Shown here piece after piece: positions 9,394 to 17,571 of a DNA stretch of 64,000 bases. How positions within the stretch are numbered: the stretch's first letter is position 1; every line of letters starts with the position of its first letter. The stretch comes from Phycisphaeraceae bacterium (lineage in GTDB: Bacteria > Planctomycetota > Phycisphaerae > Phycisphaerales > UBA1924). The stretch is taken from positions 62,001 to 126,000 of the forward strand of contig CP054186.1 of NCBI GenBank assembly GCA_015200025.1, read 5' to 3'. Made by a program: the position numbers and the translations under genes. The notes below the pieces were generated by a model. It searched no databases. It saw only the letters and a list, made by a program, of their open reading frames with translations, and was not told the DNA's origin.

Positions 9394-10617
9394 TCAGCGT
9401 TCGTCGACGACCGCCGTCCGGCCTGACATCGACTCCAGGAGCCGGCGTGCGGCCTCGTTGGCGGGGTCCGCGCCCAGCAGGGCCGAGAGGGTCCCGCGGG
9501 CACCCTCCGTGTTGTTCATCTCGTGCTGGATCATCGCCAGGAGCAGCGCGGCCTCGGCCCCCCCCCCGAGGTCAACCGCCGACGACGCGGACTCCGCCGC
9601 CGCCGCCAGCTCACCCCGCTTGCGCAGCCAGATCGCCCGCAACGCGTACCCCTCGTGGCGGCGCGGCGCGATGCTCAGGAGCGTCGTGAACGACGTCCGC
9701 ACCCGCCCCAGGTCGTTGAGCAGCAGCGACACGTTCGCCAGGTCGATCCACGCCTCCGTGTCCGCCCGGCCTTCATCCCCCGTGGTCAGGCGGATCAGGA
9801 TCTCCCTCGCGTCCACCAGCCGGTTGACCTCCACAAGGCACCGCGCCCGCAGCTTCTGCAGGTCCCGGCGAGCGATCAGCTCGGGCGTCACCAGCAGCCT
9901 CGACAGCGTGAACTCCGCCTCGGCCCACTCGCCCAGCGCCGCCTGCGCCCGGGCCAGGTCCTCCGCCACGCTCGGGTCGTTGGGCGCCAGCAGCCTCGCC
10001 TCGCGGAACAACACCATCGCCGTCCTCGCGTCCCCCTGAAGAATCGCGATGTGCCCCAGCGTCTGACGCACCGCCGCGTTGTTCTGGAGCTGCGGCCCGC
10101 GCGACTCGAGGAACACCTTCGCCTCGTCCAACCGCCCCATATCCATCAGCATCTCCGCCGCCGCCACGTGGTACTGTGCGCTCGAGCTGTCCAACTCCGC
10201 CGCCCTGGTGTAGTTCGTCAACGCCTCCTCGCGACGCTCCAGCCTCTCGTTCGCGATCCCGAGGTAGTAATACGCGTCCACGTTCTCGGCCTCGATCTCC
10301 AACGCCGCACGCAGCGACAGCAACGCCCCCTCCAGGTCCCCCTGCTCCATCAAGATCCGACCGCGGAGTACGTGGCTCTTCGCCACCTTCTCGTTCAGCG
10401 CGATCGACCGCTCCACCGACTTCCTGGCCTTGTGCAGGTCCCCCGACAGGAACGCGCCGTGCGCCGTCTGCCACTCGAGCGCGCTCTTCATCGCCGTCAT
10501 CTTCTCCTTCGCCGCGTTGGCGTGGGCCGACGTGTAGTTCCCGTGCCCGTAGCAGCCCTGGAGAAGGGCGGCCCCGGCGAGGGCGAGGATCAGCGAGGCG
10601 GCGCGGCTGCGGTTCAT
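9394..10617 (-). CDS. TPR-repeat lipoprotein (PilF/PilW-type candidate)
   Basis: A 407-residue lipoprotein: signal ALAGAALLQGC with the lipidated Cys at residue 22, followed by tandem tetratricopeptide repeats covering most of the chain (for example DLEGALLSLRAALEIEAENV and REEALTNYTRAAELDSSSAQ). TPR lipoproteins in pilus clusters (PilF) act as pilotins that help the secretin assemble in the outer membrane; the adjacent secretin gene at 10799-13453 supports that role here, as inference. PilF is normally about 250 residues, so this is larger. GGAG is eight bases before the ATG. A terminator of the secretin gene lies between the two genes, so it may have its own promoter. Confidence 0.8.
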   Translation of the reverse strand: MNRSRAASLILALAGAALLQGCYGHGNYTSAHANAAKEKMTAMKSALEWQTAHGAFLSGDLHKARKSVERSIALNEKVAKSHVLRGRILMEQGDLEGALLSLRAALEIEAENVDAYYYLGIANERLERREEALTNYTRAAELDSSSAQYHVAAAEMLMDMGRLDEAKVFLESRGPQLQNNAAVRQTLGHIAILQGDARTAMVLFREARLLAPNDPSVAEDLARAQAALGEWAEAEFTLSRLLVTPELIARRDLQKLRARCLVEVNRLVDAREILIRLTTGDEGRADTEAWIDLANVSLLLNDLGRVRTSFTTLLSIAPRRHEGYALRAIWLRKRGELAAAAESASSAVDLGGGAEAALLLAMIQHEMNNTEGARGTLSALLGADPANEAARRLLESMSGRTAVVDER

Positions 10618-10742
10618 AGGCGGTCTCCGTGGTGCGGTTCCTGGTGCTTCAACATCGGCGGACCGGTCGCGGGCTCGTTGGTTCCGGGCGGGCGGCCTTC
10701 CCCAGGCCCCACGCGAGTTCTCGGAATCCGCCCCTGGGTCCG

Positions 10743-10773
10743 GGAAAAAGGCCGCGGGCGACCCCGCGGCCTT
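10743..10773 (-). terminator. Rho-independent terminator after the secretin gene
   Basis: On the minus strand an 11-bp perfect stem (AAGGCCGCGGG/CCCGCGGCCTT, plus-strand arms 10748-10758 and 10763-10773) with a 4-base loop is followed by five T residues. It lies 26 bases after the secretin stop codon. Confidence 0.9.
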
Positions 10774-10798
10774 CGTCGATCAATCTGACGCTCCGCGA

Positions 10799-13453
10799 TC
10801 AGGGCTCGTCGGGCGTGAAGGCGAACTCGTCCTCGTCGAAGAACGTCGCCCCCAGCGTCTTGGTCTGCGGGTCCCAGTGCCACCCCGAGTTGAACATCCC
10901 GCTCGGACCGATCACCACCGACGTGAATCCGCTCAGGGGATTCACCGGCGACGTCTCGATCAGCCCGGCGTTCACCAGCTCGCCCCAGCCCTGACCCGCG
11001 AAGTCCGGGTACCGGCCGGTCGTGGCGTGAAACTTCGCGACCGCCGTGTTGAGCGTCTCCAACGCCGTGGCGACTTCGGCCAATTGCGCCTCACGCCCCG
11101 GCTTGACCGCCACCGGCTGATCGCCCATATCCGGCCTCGCCGCCGCCGCGTACACCGTCGACGCGAACGCGAAGGCCAGCTCACGCGACACCTCGAACGC
11201 CATCCGGCCCTCGTAGTCGGCGCGGTCCGCCGCGGGCTCGGTCGTGGTGAAGGTCACCGTGGCGTTGGGCTGGACCTCCGCCGCCGGGGTGTTCATCGCC
11301 GACGCCGCCGTCGGGGCCAGCGGTTCCGACGACGCGGCCGTGACCGGCGGCTCAAAGACCGGCGCCGAGGCCGGCACCGTCACCGGGGCCGACGCCGCGG
11401 CCGGGCTCTCCGAAGGCGGCACCGGGGGGACCGGCAACGCGTTCATCCACGCCGCGTTCGAGGTCACCCGTGTCGCCGCCGGCACGGCCCGGTCATTCGA
11501 CGACCGCGGCGCCGCACGGTCCGCCTCGCCGTGGATCACGCCCTCCAGCAGCGAGCGGTGCGGCCACACCGTCCGCTCGCCCGTCAGCCTCTCCTTCAAC
11601 GCGATGGCCTCCGGCATGATCGGGTTCAGCGCCAACGCCTGCTCGATCTTCCACAACGCCTTCTGCGTATCGCCCGCGTCCGCCAGGCGAGACGCCTCGA
11701 TCAGCAACTGCGACGAACGCTTCTCGCGGGAGAAGTCCAGCAGCCCGTTCCGGCTCCCCGCACGCACCCGCTCCACCGTGTCCACCCCACGCTGACCGGC
11801 CGACGCCAGCGCCTGGTCGTTCACGATCGTCGGCGTGATCAGGAAGATGATCTCCGTCCGCTCGACCTCCGTGTCGTGTCCCTTGAACGCCTCGCCCAGC
11901 AGGGGGATATCCCCCAGCAGCGGCACCTGGCGCTTCGTCGCCTTTGTCCGGTCGCGGAACAGCCCGCCCAGCACGACCGTCTGCCCGTCGCGAACCATCA
12001 CGTTCGTGTTCAGCTCGTTCGTGATCTCGTCGGGGACCGTCACCACCGACCCCGTCGAGTTCCGGACGTCACGCACCACCGCCGTCGAGACCTGCGGCTT
12101 GAGCTCCATCCGGATCACCCCGTCGTCCGAGACGAACGGGCGGAAGTGCAGCTGCGTGCCCGTGTCCAGGAACTCGACGGTCTGCGTCGTCGCCGTGTCC
12201 GTCGAGGTCGTGCTCAGGTACCCGACCCGCTGACCGACCAGCACCCGCGCCGGCTGACGGTTGAGCGCCAGGATCTTCGGGTTCGACAGCACCGTCGTGT
12301 CCGACACCTCGTCCAGCACGCGGAGGAACACCCCCACGTCGTTGTTGATGTACCCGAACTTCATCGTCGCCGGCCCCGCCGTGTTCCCGGGGCTCGACAC
12401 GAACCCGCCCCCGTCGTTCCCCGACGCCGCGGGGAGGTCGCCCGACGACCCGCCCGTCAGTCGCTCGGAGTTGTTCGCGATCAGGGCGTCCACGATCTTG
12501 AGCGGGCCGCCCACGCCCACGAAGTCAGAGAACTCGATGTCCGAGATCACCGCGAAGTCCACGCCGAACGCGTTCGCCTCGTTGAGCGACGTCTGCAGGA
12601 TCGTCGCCTCCACCAGCACCTGCGCGGGGCGGGTGTCCAGCTGCCGAAGCAGCTCCTCGACCGCCCGGATGTTGTCCTCGTAGTCCGTGATCACCAGCAC
12701 CGCGTTGTTCACGTACTCGTCCGCCCCGAACGGCACGTTCGACGACGAGGGGAACGGCTGCGTCTTCCCGGGCGTCTTGATCTGCCCCGTGTCCGAGAGG
12801 CTCGCCTTGACCATCTCCGCCGCGTCGATCGCGTTCAAATAGTTCAGCGAGATCACCTTCGACACCTTCTTCATCTGCGCCCGCATGATCGCCTCGAGCT
12901 GTTCGCCCGTGTAGATGTAGATGAAGTTGTCCTTCTCGATGTACCCGAACCCGTTCGCGTGCAGGATCGCGTCCAGCGCCTGGTGGAACGTCACCCCGTA
13001 GAAGTTCGCCGTCACCCGCGCCGACACGTCCTTCGACGCGATGATGTTCCGCTGGCTCTGGATCGACAGCATCTCCAGCACGCTCGCCAGGTCCTCGTCC
13101 TGCACGTGCAGGTCCACCAGCATGTTCGCGTCCACGCGGACGCTCATCCGATCGTCCTTGCCCGCCCGGCCCGCGCCACCGCGGGGCTGCGACAGGGGGT
13201 CACTCGCCGGATCGCTGTTGAACCGAGACAACGCCGAGTCCGCCGCCACGTCCGACGGGTCCTTCCCGCCGCCGGGGAACTCCTGGATCGGCCCGTTGGG
13301 TGGGGAGATCCGCGTCGCCCCGGCCGTCGTCCCGGGGCCCGTCCCAGGCTGGGCGAGCGCCGCGGGCAACCCCGCGGCGTGGGCGATCAGGAGCGCGGTC
13401 ACGACGTTCGCGGCGCGGTCGGAGGGACGTGCGGTGTGGGGACGCTTGGTCAT
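10799..13453 (-). CDS. Outer-membrane secretin (PilQ/GspD) with a C-terminal pseudopilin-like domain
   Basis: An 884-residue protein with an N-terminal export signal. Residues 108-183 form an STN/N0 domain (LHVQDEDLASVLEMLS), 197-275 an N1-type domain (VLVITDYEDNIRAVEELLRQL), and 370-545 the secretin barrel domain with VPLLGDIPLLGEAFKG at 510-525 and IIFLITPTIV. After it come a TPR-like helix pair (583-625) and a Pro/Ala-rich linker (645-745). The last 90 residues are not secretin-like. They match the globular part of the pilin at 15543: VNAGLIETSPVNPLSG versus VTAGYIKTPPKNPFNG, then GWHW and GATFFDE versus GATNFDE. Secretins form the outer-membrane gate for pili or secreted proteins. The fusion is directly visible; its function is unknown. 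Confidence 0.92.
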   Translation of the reverse strand: MTKRPHTARPSDRAANVVTALLIAHAAGLPAALAQPGTGPGTTAGATRISPPNGPIQEFPGGGKDPSDVAADSALSRFNSDPASDPLSQPRGGAGRAGKDDRMSVRVDANMLVDLHVQDEDLASVLEMLSIQSQRNIIASKDVSARVTANFYGVTFHQALDAILHANGFGYIEKDNFIYIYTGEQLEAIMRAQMKKVSKVISLNYLNAIDAAEMVKASLSDTGQIKTPGKTQPFPSSSNVPFGADEYVNNAVLVITDYEDNIRAVEELLRQLDTRPAQVLVEATILQTSLNEANAFGVDFAVISDIEFSDFVGVGGPLKIVDALIANNSERLTGGSSGDLPAASGNDGGGFVSSPGNTAGPATMKFGYINNDVGVFLRVLDEVSDTTVLSNPKILALNRQPARVLVGQRVGYLSTTSTDTATTQTVEFLDTGTQLHFRPFVSDDGVIRMELKPQVSTAVVRDVRNSTGSVVTVPDEITNELNTNVMVRDGQTVVLGGLFRDRTKATKRQVPLLGDIPLLGEAFKGHDTEVERTEIIFLITPTIVNDQALASAGQRGVDTVERVRAGSRNGLLDFSREKRSSQLLIEASRLADAGDTQKALWKIEQALALNPIMPEAIALKERLTGERTVWPHRSLLEGVIHGEADRAAPRSSNDRAVPAATRVTSNAAWMNALPVPPVPPSESPAAASAPVTVPASAPVFEPPVTAASSEPLAPTAASAMNTPAAEVQPNATVTFTTTEPAADRADYEGRMAFEVSRELAFAFASTVYAAAARPDMGDQPVAVKPGREAQLAEVATALETLNTAVAKFHATTGRYPDFAGQGWGELVNAGLIETSPVNPLSGFTSVVIGPSGMFNSGWHWDPQTKTLGATFFDEDEFAFTPDEP

Positions 13454-13621
13454 GTCTCACCCTTTGAGGTTGTGTGGAGCAACGCCGGACGCCGGCGGGC
13501 CCGCCTCGCCCGGGACGGTCGCGCCGTCCGGAGGGGCCTTGGTTCTTTCGTCGAATCCGGGCCGTGACTTTGCGCCGGTCGTCAGGATTCCGCCGTTCTC
13601 AACGCGTGCGCCGCCCGCGGT

Positions 13622-13888
13622 TCACCGATCGTCCGCCCCGACCCGCGTTCCGGGCGCAGGTTGGCGCGGCCTTTGCGCGTCCTGCTCGCCCCCGACCACC
13701 CCGCCCCCCTCCGGCAACGACGAGACCGGCCGCGGCGGCGGCGCCGGCGGCTCCGCGTACACCGTCCGCGGGACCCCCGTCACCAGACGCAACTTCATCC
13801 AGATCAGCAACGCGAACCCGCCGCCGATCATCAGCAGGGGCGTGGCGGCCCTCGAAAGCCGGAGCGGGCGTCGCGTTCTGAGTCTCAC
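13622..13888 (-). CDS. Small single-pass membrane protein of the pilus cluster
   Basis: An 88-residue protein with a basic N-terminus (RLRTRRPLRLSRAA), one membrane helix (TPLLMIGGGFALLIWMKL) and a Pro-rich periplasmic tail. It starts at GTG 13888, where GGGGAGAG lies about five bases upstream, and lies between the GspH-type pseudopilin and the secretin genes on the same strand. No family is recognised. Size and topology recall small accessory proteins such as PilP or GspC N-termini that link inner-membrane machinery to the secretin, but there is no sequence motif to prove that. Confidence 0.6.
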   Translation of the reverse strand: MRLRTRRPLRLSRAATPLLMIGGGFALLIWMKLRLVTGVPRTVYAEPPAPPPRPVSSLPEGGGVVGGEQDAQRPRQPAPGTRVGADDR

Positions 13889-13939
13889 GGAACTCTCCCC
13901 TTGGTTCGCGCGCTCGCCCGCCGCACGCCGCGACGAGGC

Positions 13940-14485
13940 TCACGGCGCCGGCGTGAGGTCCTCGCGGGCCACCGAGACCCGACCCGTGAAGCCCTCGACG
14001 GTCAGCGTGAACCGCTGCCCCGAGCCCTCCACCTCCACGAACCCGTTCGACGCGGGCGTCGACCCCAGGGGCGCCGTCACCGGGGCCCCCATCTCGTCGA
14101 AAATCAGCAGGTTGCCCGCGTCGCCCGAGAACGCCACACGCGTGATCCTCGCGTCGCCGAACTTCCCGTGGTTGAACGACGTCAACTGCACCCGGTCCAC
14201 CTCGGGGTCCAGGGTCGAGGAGCGGACCTCCACCATCGTGTACTCGTTCTCGTCCGGATTGAATATCAACGCCCGCCCCGCCTGGAACGCCAGCGAGTCC
14301 GACTGAGCGAACGTGATGTCCGCCACGATCGTCCGAACCGCCGCCTGCACCCGCAGCGAGCCCGAGCCGCCCATCGACGGCGTCACCAGCGACGCGGCGA
14401 TCCCCAGCACCACGACCACGATCAGCACCTCGATCAGCGTGTACCCGCGGGTCTTGGCGTTGCACGGTCGTCGGGCGTTCCGCAC
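13940..14485 (-). CDS. GspH/FimT-like pseudopilin
   Basis: A 181-residue prepilin-type protein. KTRG precedes YTLIEVLIVVVVLGIAAS, with Gly14 at -1 and Glu19 at the +5 position. The following pattern (AAVRTIVADITFAQSDSLAF and later VAFSGDAGNLLIFDEMG) resembles the GspH/FimT family of minor pseudopilins. It starts at GTG 14485 with GGAAGGA upstream. It lies directly downstream of the coiled-coil membrane protein gene and upstream of the secretin operon genes, in line with a role in priming or capping the pseudopilus. Confidence 0.85.
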   Translation of the reverse strand: MRNARRPCNAKTRGYTLIEVLIVVVVLGIAASLVTPSMGGSGSLRVQAAVRTIVADITFAQSDSLAFQAGRALIFNPDENEYTMVEVRSSTLDPEVDRVQLTSFNHGKFGDARITRVAFSGDAGNLLIFDEMGAPVTAPLGSTPASNGFVEVEGSGQRFTLTVEGFTGRVSVAREDLTPAP

Positions 14486-14509
14486 GGTCCGCGTCCTTCC
14501 TGGTTGGCT

Positions 14510-14938
14510 TTACCGCTCGCCCGGCCTGGGCTGCTCACGCGCGGGCTCCGCCGCCGCCGTCCCGCCCGCGGCGGGCGACGCGTCCCGCGGGTTCTCCCTC
14601 GTGATCGCCCGGCGCAGATCGACCGGGAGCTTCAACTCCGGCATCTCCGTCACTTTCACCGACAGCCCGCGGGTGATCTTCCCGTCCAGCTGGTCGAGAC
14701 GCGACGAGATCGACCGCAACTCCGCGATCATCTGCTTCCGCTGCTCCAGCGCGTTGCTCAGGCCCGTCGGCTCCGAACCCGGCTGCGACGCGAACGCCGA
14801 CGGCACCAGGTCCGGCACGCTCGGCTTGAGCGCGATCACCCCGAGCAACACCGCGATGGCGGTCAGGGCGGCGTTGCGGTAGGTCCCCGCGGTGTCCCGG
14901 CGGTTCGCACGATCGGTGGTGTGAGGGGTCGCGTTCAT
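14510..14938 (-). CDS. Membrane-anchored hypothetical protein of the pilus cluster with a short coiled coil
   Basis: A 142-residue protein, no family recognised. One membrane helix (AALTAIAVLLGVIAL) follows a polar N-terminus; residues about 62-90 (SNALEQRKQMIAELRSISSR onward) look like a coiled coil; the C-terminus is Ala/Pro-rich. It sits between two pseudopilin genes (15026 and 13940) with spacings of 24 bases downstream and 87 upstream. The topology of one helix plus a periplasmic coiled coil resembles PilN/PilO or GspL/M scaffold proteins, but it is smaller and similarity is not evident. Confidence 0.6.
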   Translation of the reverse strand: MNATPHTTDRANRRDTAGTYRNAALTAIAVLLGVIALKPSVPDLVPSAFASQPGSEPTGLSNALEQRKQMIAELRSISSRLDQLDGKITRGLSVKVTEMPELKLPVDLRRAITRENPRDASPAAGGTAAAEPAREQPRPGER

Positions 14939-15025
14939 GCGTGGTCCATCGGGCGTTTCGTGCGGGTTGTTCAGGATGATCCGGCAGTTTGAGCCCGACC
15001 AGGACCGACCCGGGCGGCCCAGCGT

Positions 15026-15454
15026 TCACGGACGCGGGTACGGCTCGTCGTCCCCGTCGAACCCCGCGGCCCACACCGACCCCGTCGGCGCGTCGTAGAT
15101 CCACCCGTAGTTCTGGTGGTACCCCGTGTCCGGGCCGTTCCCCAGCGTGATCACGCCCGCGTTGGGACCCCCGACCCAGTTGTTCATCGGGGCCACCTTC
15201 ATGTACCCCCCCGAGAGCAACTCGCCCCAGGTCCCGCTCCCCGCCGAGACCCCGGGGTACATCGCGTTGCACCGAACGTAATACACCGCCAACGCCCGGC
15301 GGAGCTTGGTCAGTTGGTCCAGGGTCGCCACCCCTTGGGCGTCCTGTGTCGCGCGGGCGAACTGCGGCACGACCACGGCGGCAAGGATCCCCAGGATCAC
15401 CACGACGATCAGGATTTCGACGAGCGTGAAGGCGCGTCGAGCGGTGCGGTGCAT
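15026..15454 (-). CDS. Major-type pseudopilin (GspG-like), second of a tandem pair
   Basis: A 142-residue pseudopilin. The start at 15454 is fixed by GGAGGAGG upstream. The first 40 residues are almost identical to the neighbouring pilin at 15543: RRAFTLVEILIVVVILGILA, with Ala8 at -1 and Glu13 at +5, then VVVPQFARATQDAQ. The globular part diverges (AMYPGVSAGSGTWGELLSGG) but keeps the YP and GWIYD landmarks of the GspG-type fold. The pair looks like a tandem duplication followed by divergence. It probably forms or modifies the pseudopilus shaft. Confidence 0.9.
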   Translation of the reverse strand: MHRTARRAFTLVEILIVVVILGILAAVVVPQFARATQDAQGVATLDQLTKLRRALAVYYVRCNAMYPGVSAGSGTWGELLSGGYMKVAPMNNWVGGPNAGVITLGNGPDTGYHQNYGWIYDAPTGSVWAAGFDGDDEPYPRP

Positions 15455-15497
15455 GCGTGGGCCTCCTCCGCGGCTCAGGCACGCCGCGGGTCCCCGT

Positions 15498-15545
15498 GAA
15501 AAGCCGGACGACCCCCTCTCGGGGGCCGGCCGGGGATTCGGCTTA
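15498..15545 (-). terminator. Probable terminator immediately after the first pilin gene
   Basis: On the minus strand the TAA stop itself begins a stem: AAGCCG at the stop pairs with CGGCTT 32 bases later, enclosing a CCCCCGAGAGGGGG-type inner hairpin, then TTTT. It lies between the two pilin genes and could attenuate expression of the downstream gene relative to the first. Confidence 0.65.
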
Positions 15546-15962
15546 GAGGACGCCCGGCGTGATCTCGCCGGTGTTCTCGTCGAAGTTCGTGGCGCCGATC
15601 GAATCGTCGGTGCCGTCACCGTTGATGTCGTACCAGTGCCAGCCGTCGGTCACCGCGCTGCCGACCGAGGACGCCCCGTTGAAGGGGTTCTTCGGCGGGG
15701 TCTTGATGTACCCCGCGGTGACCATGTCGTCCCAGGCGTTGGCGCCGCCCGCCACCAGGTCGGCCGGGTAGCCGTTGGTCTTGGCGCGGTACAGCTCGAT
15801 CTGGTTGTTGATCGTGTCGAGCTGCGCCTTGATGTTGCCGGCCTGGGCGTCCTGCGTCGCGTTGGTGAACTGAGGCACCACGATCGCGGCCAGGATGCCC
15901 AAGATGACGACGACGATCAGAATTTCGACCAGGGTGAACGCGTGACGGACCTGCTTGCGCAT
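15543..15962 (-). CDS. Major-type pilin/pseudopilin (GspG/PilA-like)
   Basis: A 139-residue pilin that probably forms the shaft. AAGGAG nine bases upstream fixes the ATG at 15962. The leader MRKQVRHA precedes FTLVEILIVVVILGILAAIV with Ala8 at -1 and Glu13 at +5. The globular domain shows the GspG landmarks NGYPADL, VTAGYIKTPPKNPFNG, GWHWYDINGDGTDD and GATNFDENTGEI. DINGDGTDD resembles a calcium-binding loop, in keeping with the calcium site known in GspG proteins. A domain like this one is also found at the C-terminus of the secretin (10799). It is the first pilin gene of the cluster, with its own terminator. Confidence 0.93.
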   Translation of the reverse strand: MRKQVRHAFTLVEILIVVVILGILAAIVVPQFTNATQDAQAGNIKAQLDTINNQIELYRAKTNGYPADLVAGGANAWDDMVTAGYIKTPPKNPFNGASSVGSAVTDGWHWYDINGDGTDDSIGATNFDENTGEITPGVL

Positions 15963-16279
15963 GCTGAGGACTCCTTGCACGTGCGAGGGGGTGTGTGCCC
16001 CTCGGGACCTCGGGCTCGGTACGGGACACCCCCGTGCGGGCCTCCGGCGCCGAGCCGGTGTGTTCCCGCGAGCCTTGAAAGGCGACCCCCGCGTGCGTGC
16101 GGCGGCCTCCTGCGTGGGGCCGGCTCCTCCGCCGGTCCCGCGGTGTTCCCCGTGGAACAGCGCAACTTCATCGTCGAACATTGCGATTGACTTGGGATGA
16201 AGTCGAGCCGGGCCGACGCGCCGAGCGGCGGGGGCGCGGCGTTTGCGCCCTGCGACGGCTGTAACGGCTGGGCGGGCGC
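15963..16279. other. Intergenic region upstream of the pilin gene, with a parS-like palindrome
   Basis: A 317-base gap between the phosphatase stop and the pilin start, and so the leader of the pilin gene on the minus strand. It holds the pilin Shine-Dalgarno and a near-palindromic parS-like 16-mer at 16144-16159. I saw no convincing sigma-54 or sigma-70 promoter. A short plus-strand frame at 16197-16472 overlaps the phosphatase gene antisense and is not credible. Confidence 0.55.
16144..16159. promoter_or_regulatory. parS-like 16-bp near-palindrome (candidate ParB-binding site)
   Basis: TGTTCCCCGTGGAACA differs by one base from the perfect palindrome TGTTCCACGTGGAACA and by three from the canonical bacterial parS TGTTTCACGTGAAACA. 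It is intergenic, as many parS sites are. Chance occurrence in a GC-rich genome or a local operator for the pilin gene are alternatives. Confidence 0.4.
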
Positions 16280-17506
16280 TCAGGCCGCGATGGACGCCGC
16301 CGACGCGCACGCCGCGGGCAGCGACGCCAGCACCAGCGCCGTCACGTCGTCGAGCCGGTGGAGCGAGCCGGACTGCCCGTCGAGTTTCCGGTCCAGGGCG
16401 CGGACGGCGTCCGCGAGCGAGGCGGAGCGCCCGTCCTGTTCGAGCAGGAGTTGCGCCAGGTGCTCCAGATAGGTGGCGTTGGGCTTGAGCGTGTGGACCG
16501 AGTCGGCGGGGTCGGGGAAGGCCAGCTCGAACCCGTCGGTGTAGAGGACCAGCGCCTGCCCGGGCTCGAGGGTCAGGGTCTCGGACGGGAAGTCGGTATC
16601 CTCGAAGACACCCAGCAGGGGGCCGGGGGTGTCGATGGGTCGCGGGGGGGCGCCGGGGGAGAGCAGCAGCGGGTGCGGGTGGCCCGCGCCGGCGAGGGTG
16701 AGGCGGCGCGTGGGCTCGTCGAAGATCCCGTAGACCGCGGTGGCGAAGCGCTGGGGCCCGTCGGGCTGGTCGCACAGTTCGCGGTTGAGGCGGGCGAGGA
16801 CGAGGTCGGGGCGGTCGGCGTGGTCGGTGGTGTGGAGGGCCCGCATGACGATCATGGTGAGGAGGGCGGCGGGGACGCCGTGCCCCACGACGTCGGCGAT
16901 GAAGAACGACCACGCGCGGTCCCCGCAGGGGCGGACGTCGAAGACATCGCCCGAGACGTACCCGGCGGGTCGGTAGAGGGCGGCGAACTCGGCGGCGTCG
17001 GTGCGGGGGAGGCGCCGAGGGATGAACTGTCTCTGGACCGAGGCGGCGAGGTTCATCTCGTCGTGGAGCCGGGACATCTCGCCGCACAGCCCGCCCTGGG
17101 CGGCGTGGGAAAGTCGGAGTTCACCCTGGAGGTCGGCGATGACGGGCTGGCGGAGGGCGAGGGCGTGGAGCGAGGCGGCGATGACCGCGGGCGGCGCGTC
17201 GGCGTGGTGGGTGATGACGCCCAGGGGTTCGAGCCGATCGCGGTGCTCGTCGGGGTCGGGGAGGACGAAGACGGCCGGGGTGTTGGCCTGCGCGAGCCGG
17301 AGTGCGAGTTCACGGGCGTGGTTCCCTTCACCGCGGGCGAAGAGCGCAAGGGCGACCCCGGGCCGAGGCGAATCGTCGTCGGGCGTCGTGGTGTCGGCGT
17401 CGGGGGCTCGCGGGGCGGGCCAGGCGTCGAGGATGTGGCCGAGGCGGCGCTGGGCGTCGTGGCGGTGGGCGGCGGCCGCGTAGAGGGTGATGTTCTGGGT
17501 CTTCAC
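16280..17506 (-). CDS. RsbU/SpoIIE-type PP2C serine phosphatase
   Basis: About 408 residues. The C-terminal half is a SpoIIE-type phosphatase domain: linker helix LHDEMNLAASVQRQFIPRRL, then AGYVSGDVFDV, FFIADVVGHGVPAALLTMIV, ALVLYTDGFEL and DDVTALVL, which hold the metal-binding Asp residues. The first about 150 residues show no recognised input domain. Such phosphatases dephosphorylate anti-sigma-factor antagonists (partner switching) or other Ser/Thr-phosphorylated proteins. I chose GTG 17506 because GAGG lies just before it; TTG 17524 in the same frame lacks a ribosome-binding site. It lies upstream of the pilin genes on the same strand, so it may regulate pilus function; no anti-sigma or antagonist gene is adjacent. 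Confidence 0.88.
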   Translation of the reverse strand: MKTQNITLYAAAAHRHDAQRRLGHILDAWPAPRAPDADTTTPDDDSPRPGVALALFARGEGNHARELALRLAQANTPAVFVLPDPDEHRDRLEPLGVITHHADAPPAVIAASLHALALRQPVIADLQGELRLSHAAQGGLCGEMSRLHDEMNLAASVQRQFIPRRLPRTDAAEFAALYRPAGYVSGDVFDVRPCGDRAWSFFIADVVGHGVPAALLTMIVMRALHTTDHADRPDLVLARLNRELCDQPDGPQRFATAVYGIFDEPTRRLTLAGAGHPHPLLLSPGAPPRPIDTPGPLLGVFEDTDFPSETLTLEPGQALVLYTDGFELAFPDPADSVHTLKPNATYLEHLAQLLLEQDGRSASLADAVRALDRKLDGQSGSLHRLDDVTALVLASLPAACASAASIAA

Positions 17507-17571
17507 GGTCCCGCCTCGTCGCAAGAAAGGAGGATGGGGCCCGTGCTCGGACCTTGTTCAGGGTGATCGGG

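Noticed and set aside
10877..13567. 896-codon plus-strand open frame over the secretin gene
   Set aside because: Antisense shadow of a well-supported secretin; Arg-rich with no domain.
16197..16472. Small plus-strand gene next to the pilin promoter region
   Set aside because: It lies antisense to the phosphatase 3' end and is Ser/Ala-rich without similarity or ribosome-binding site.
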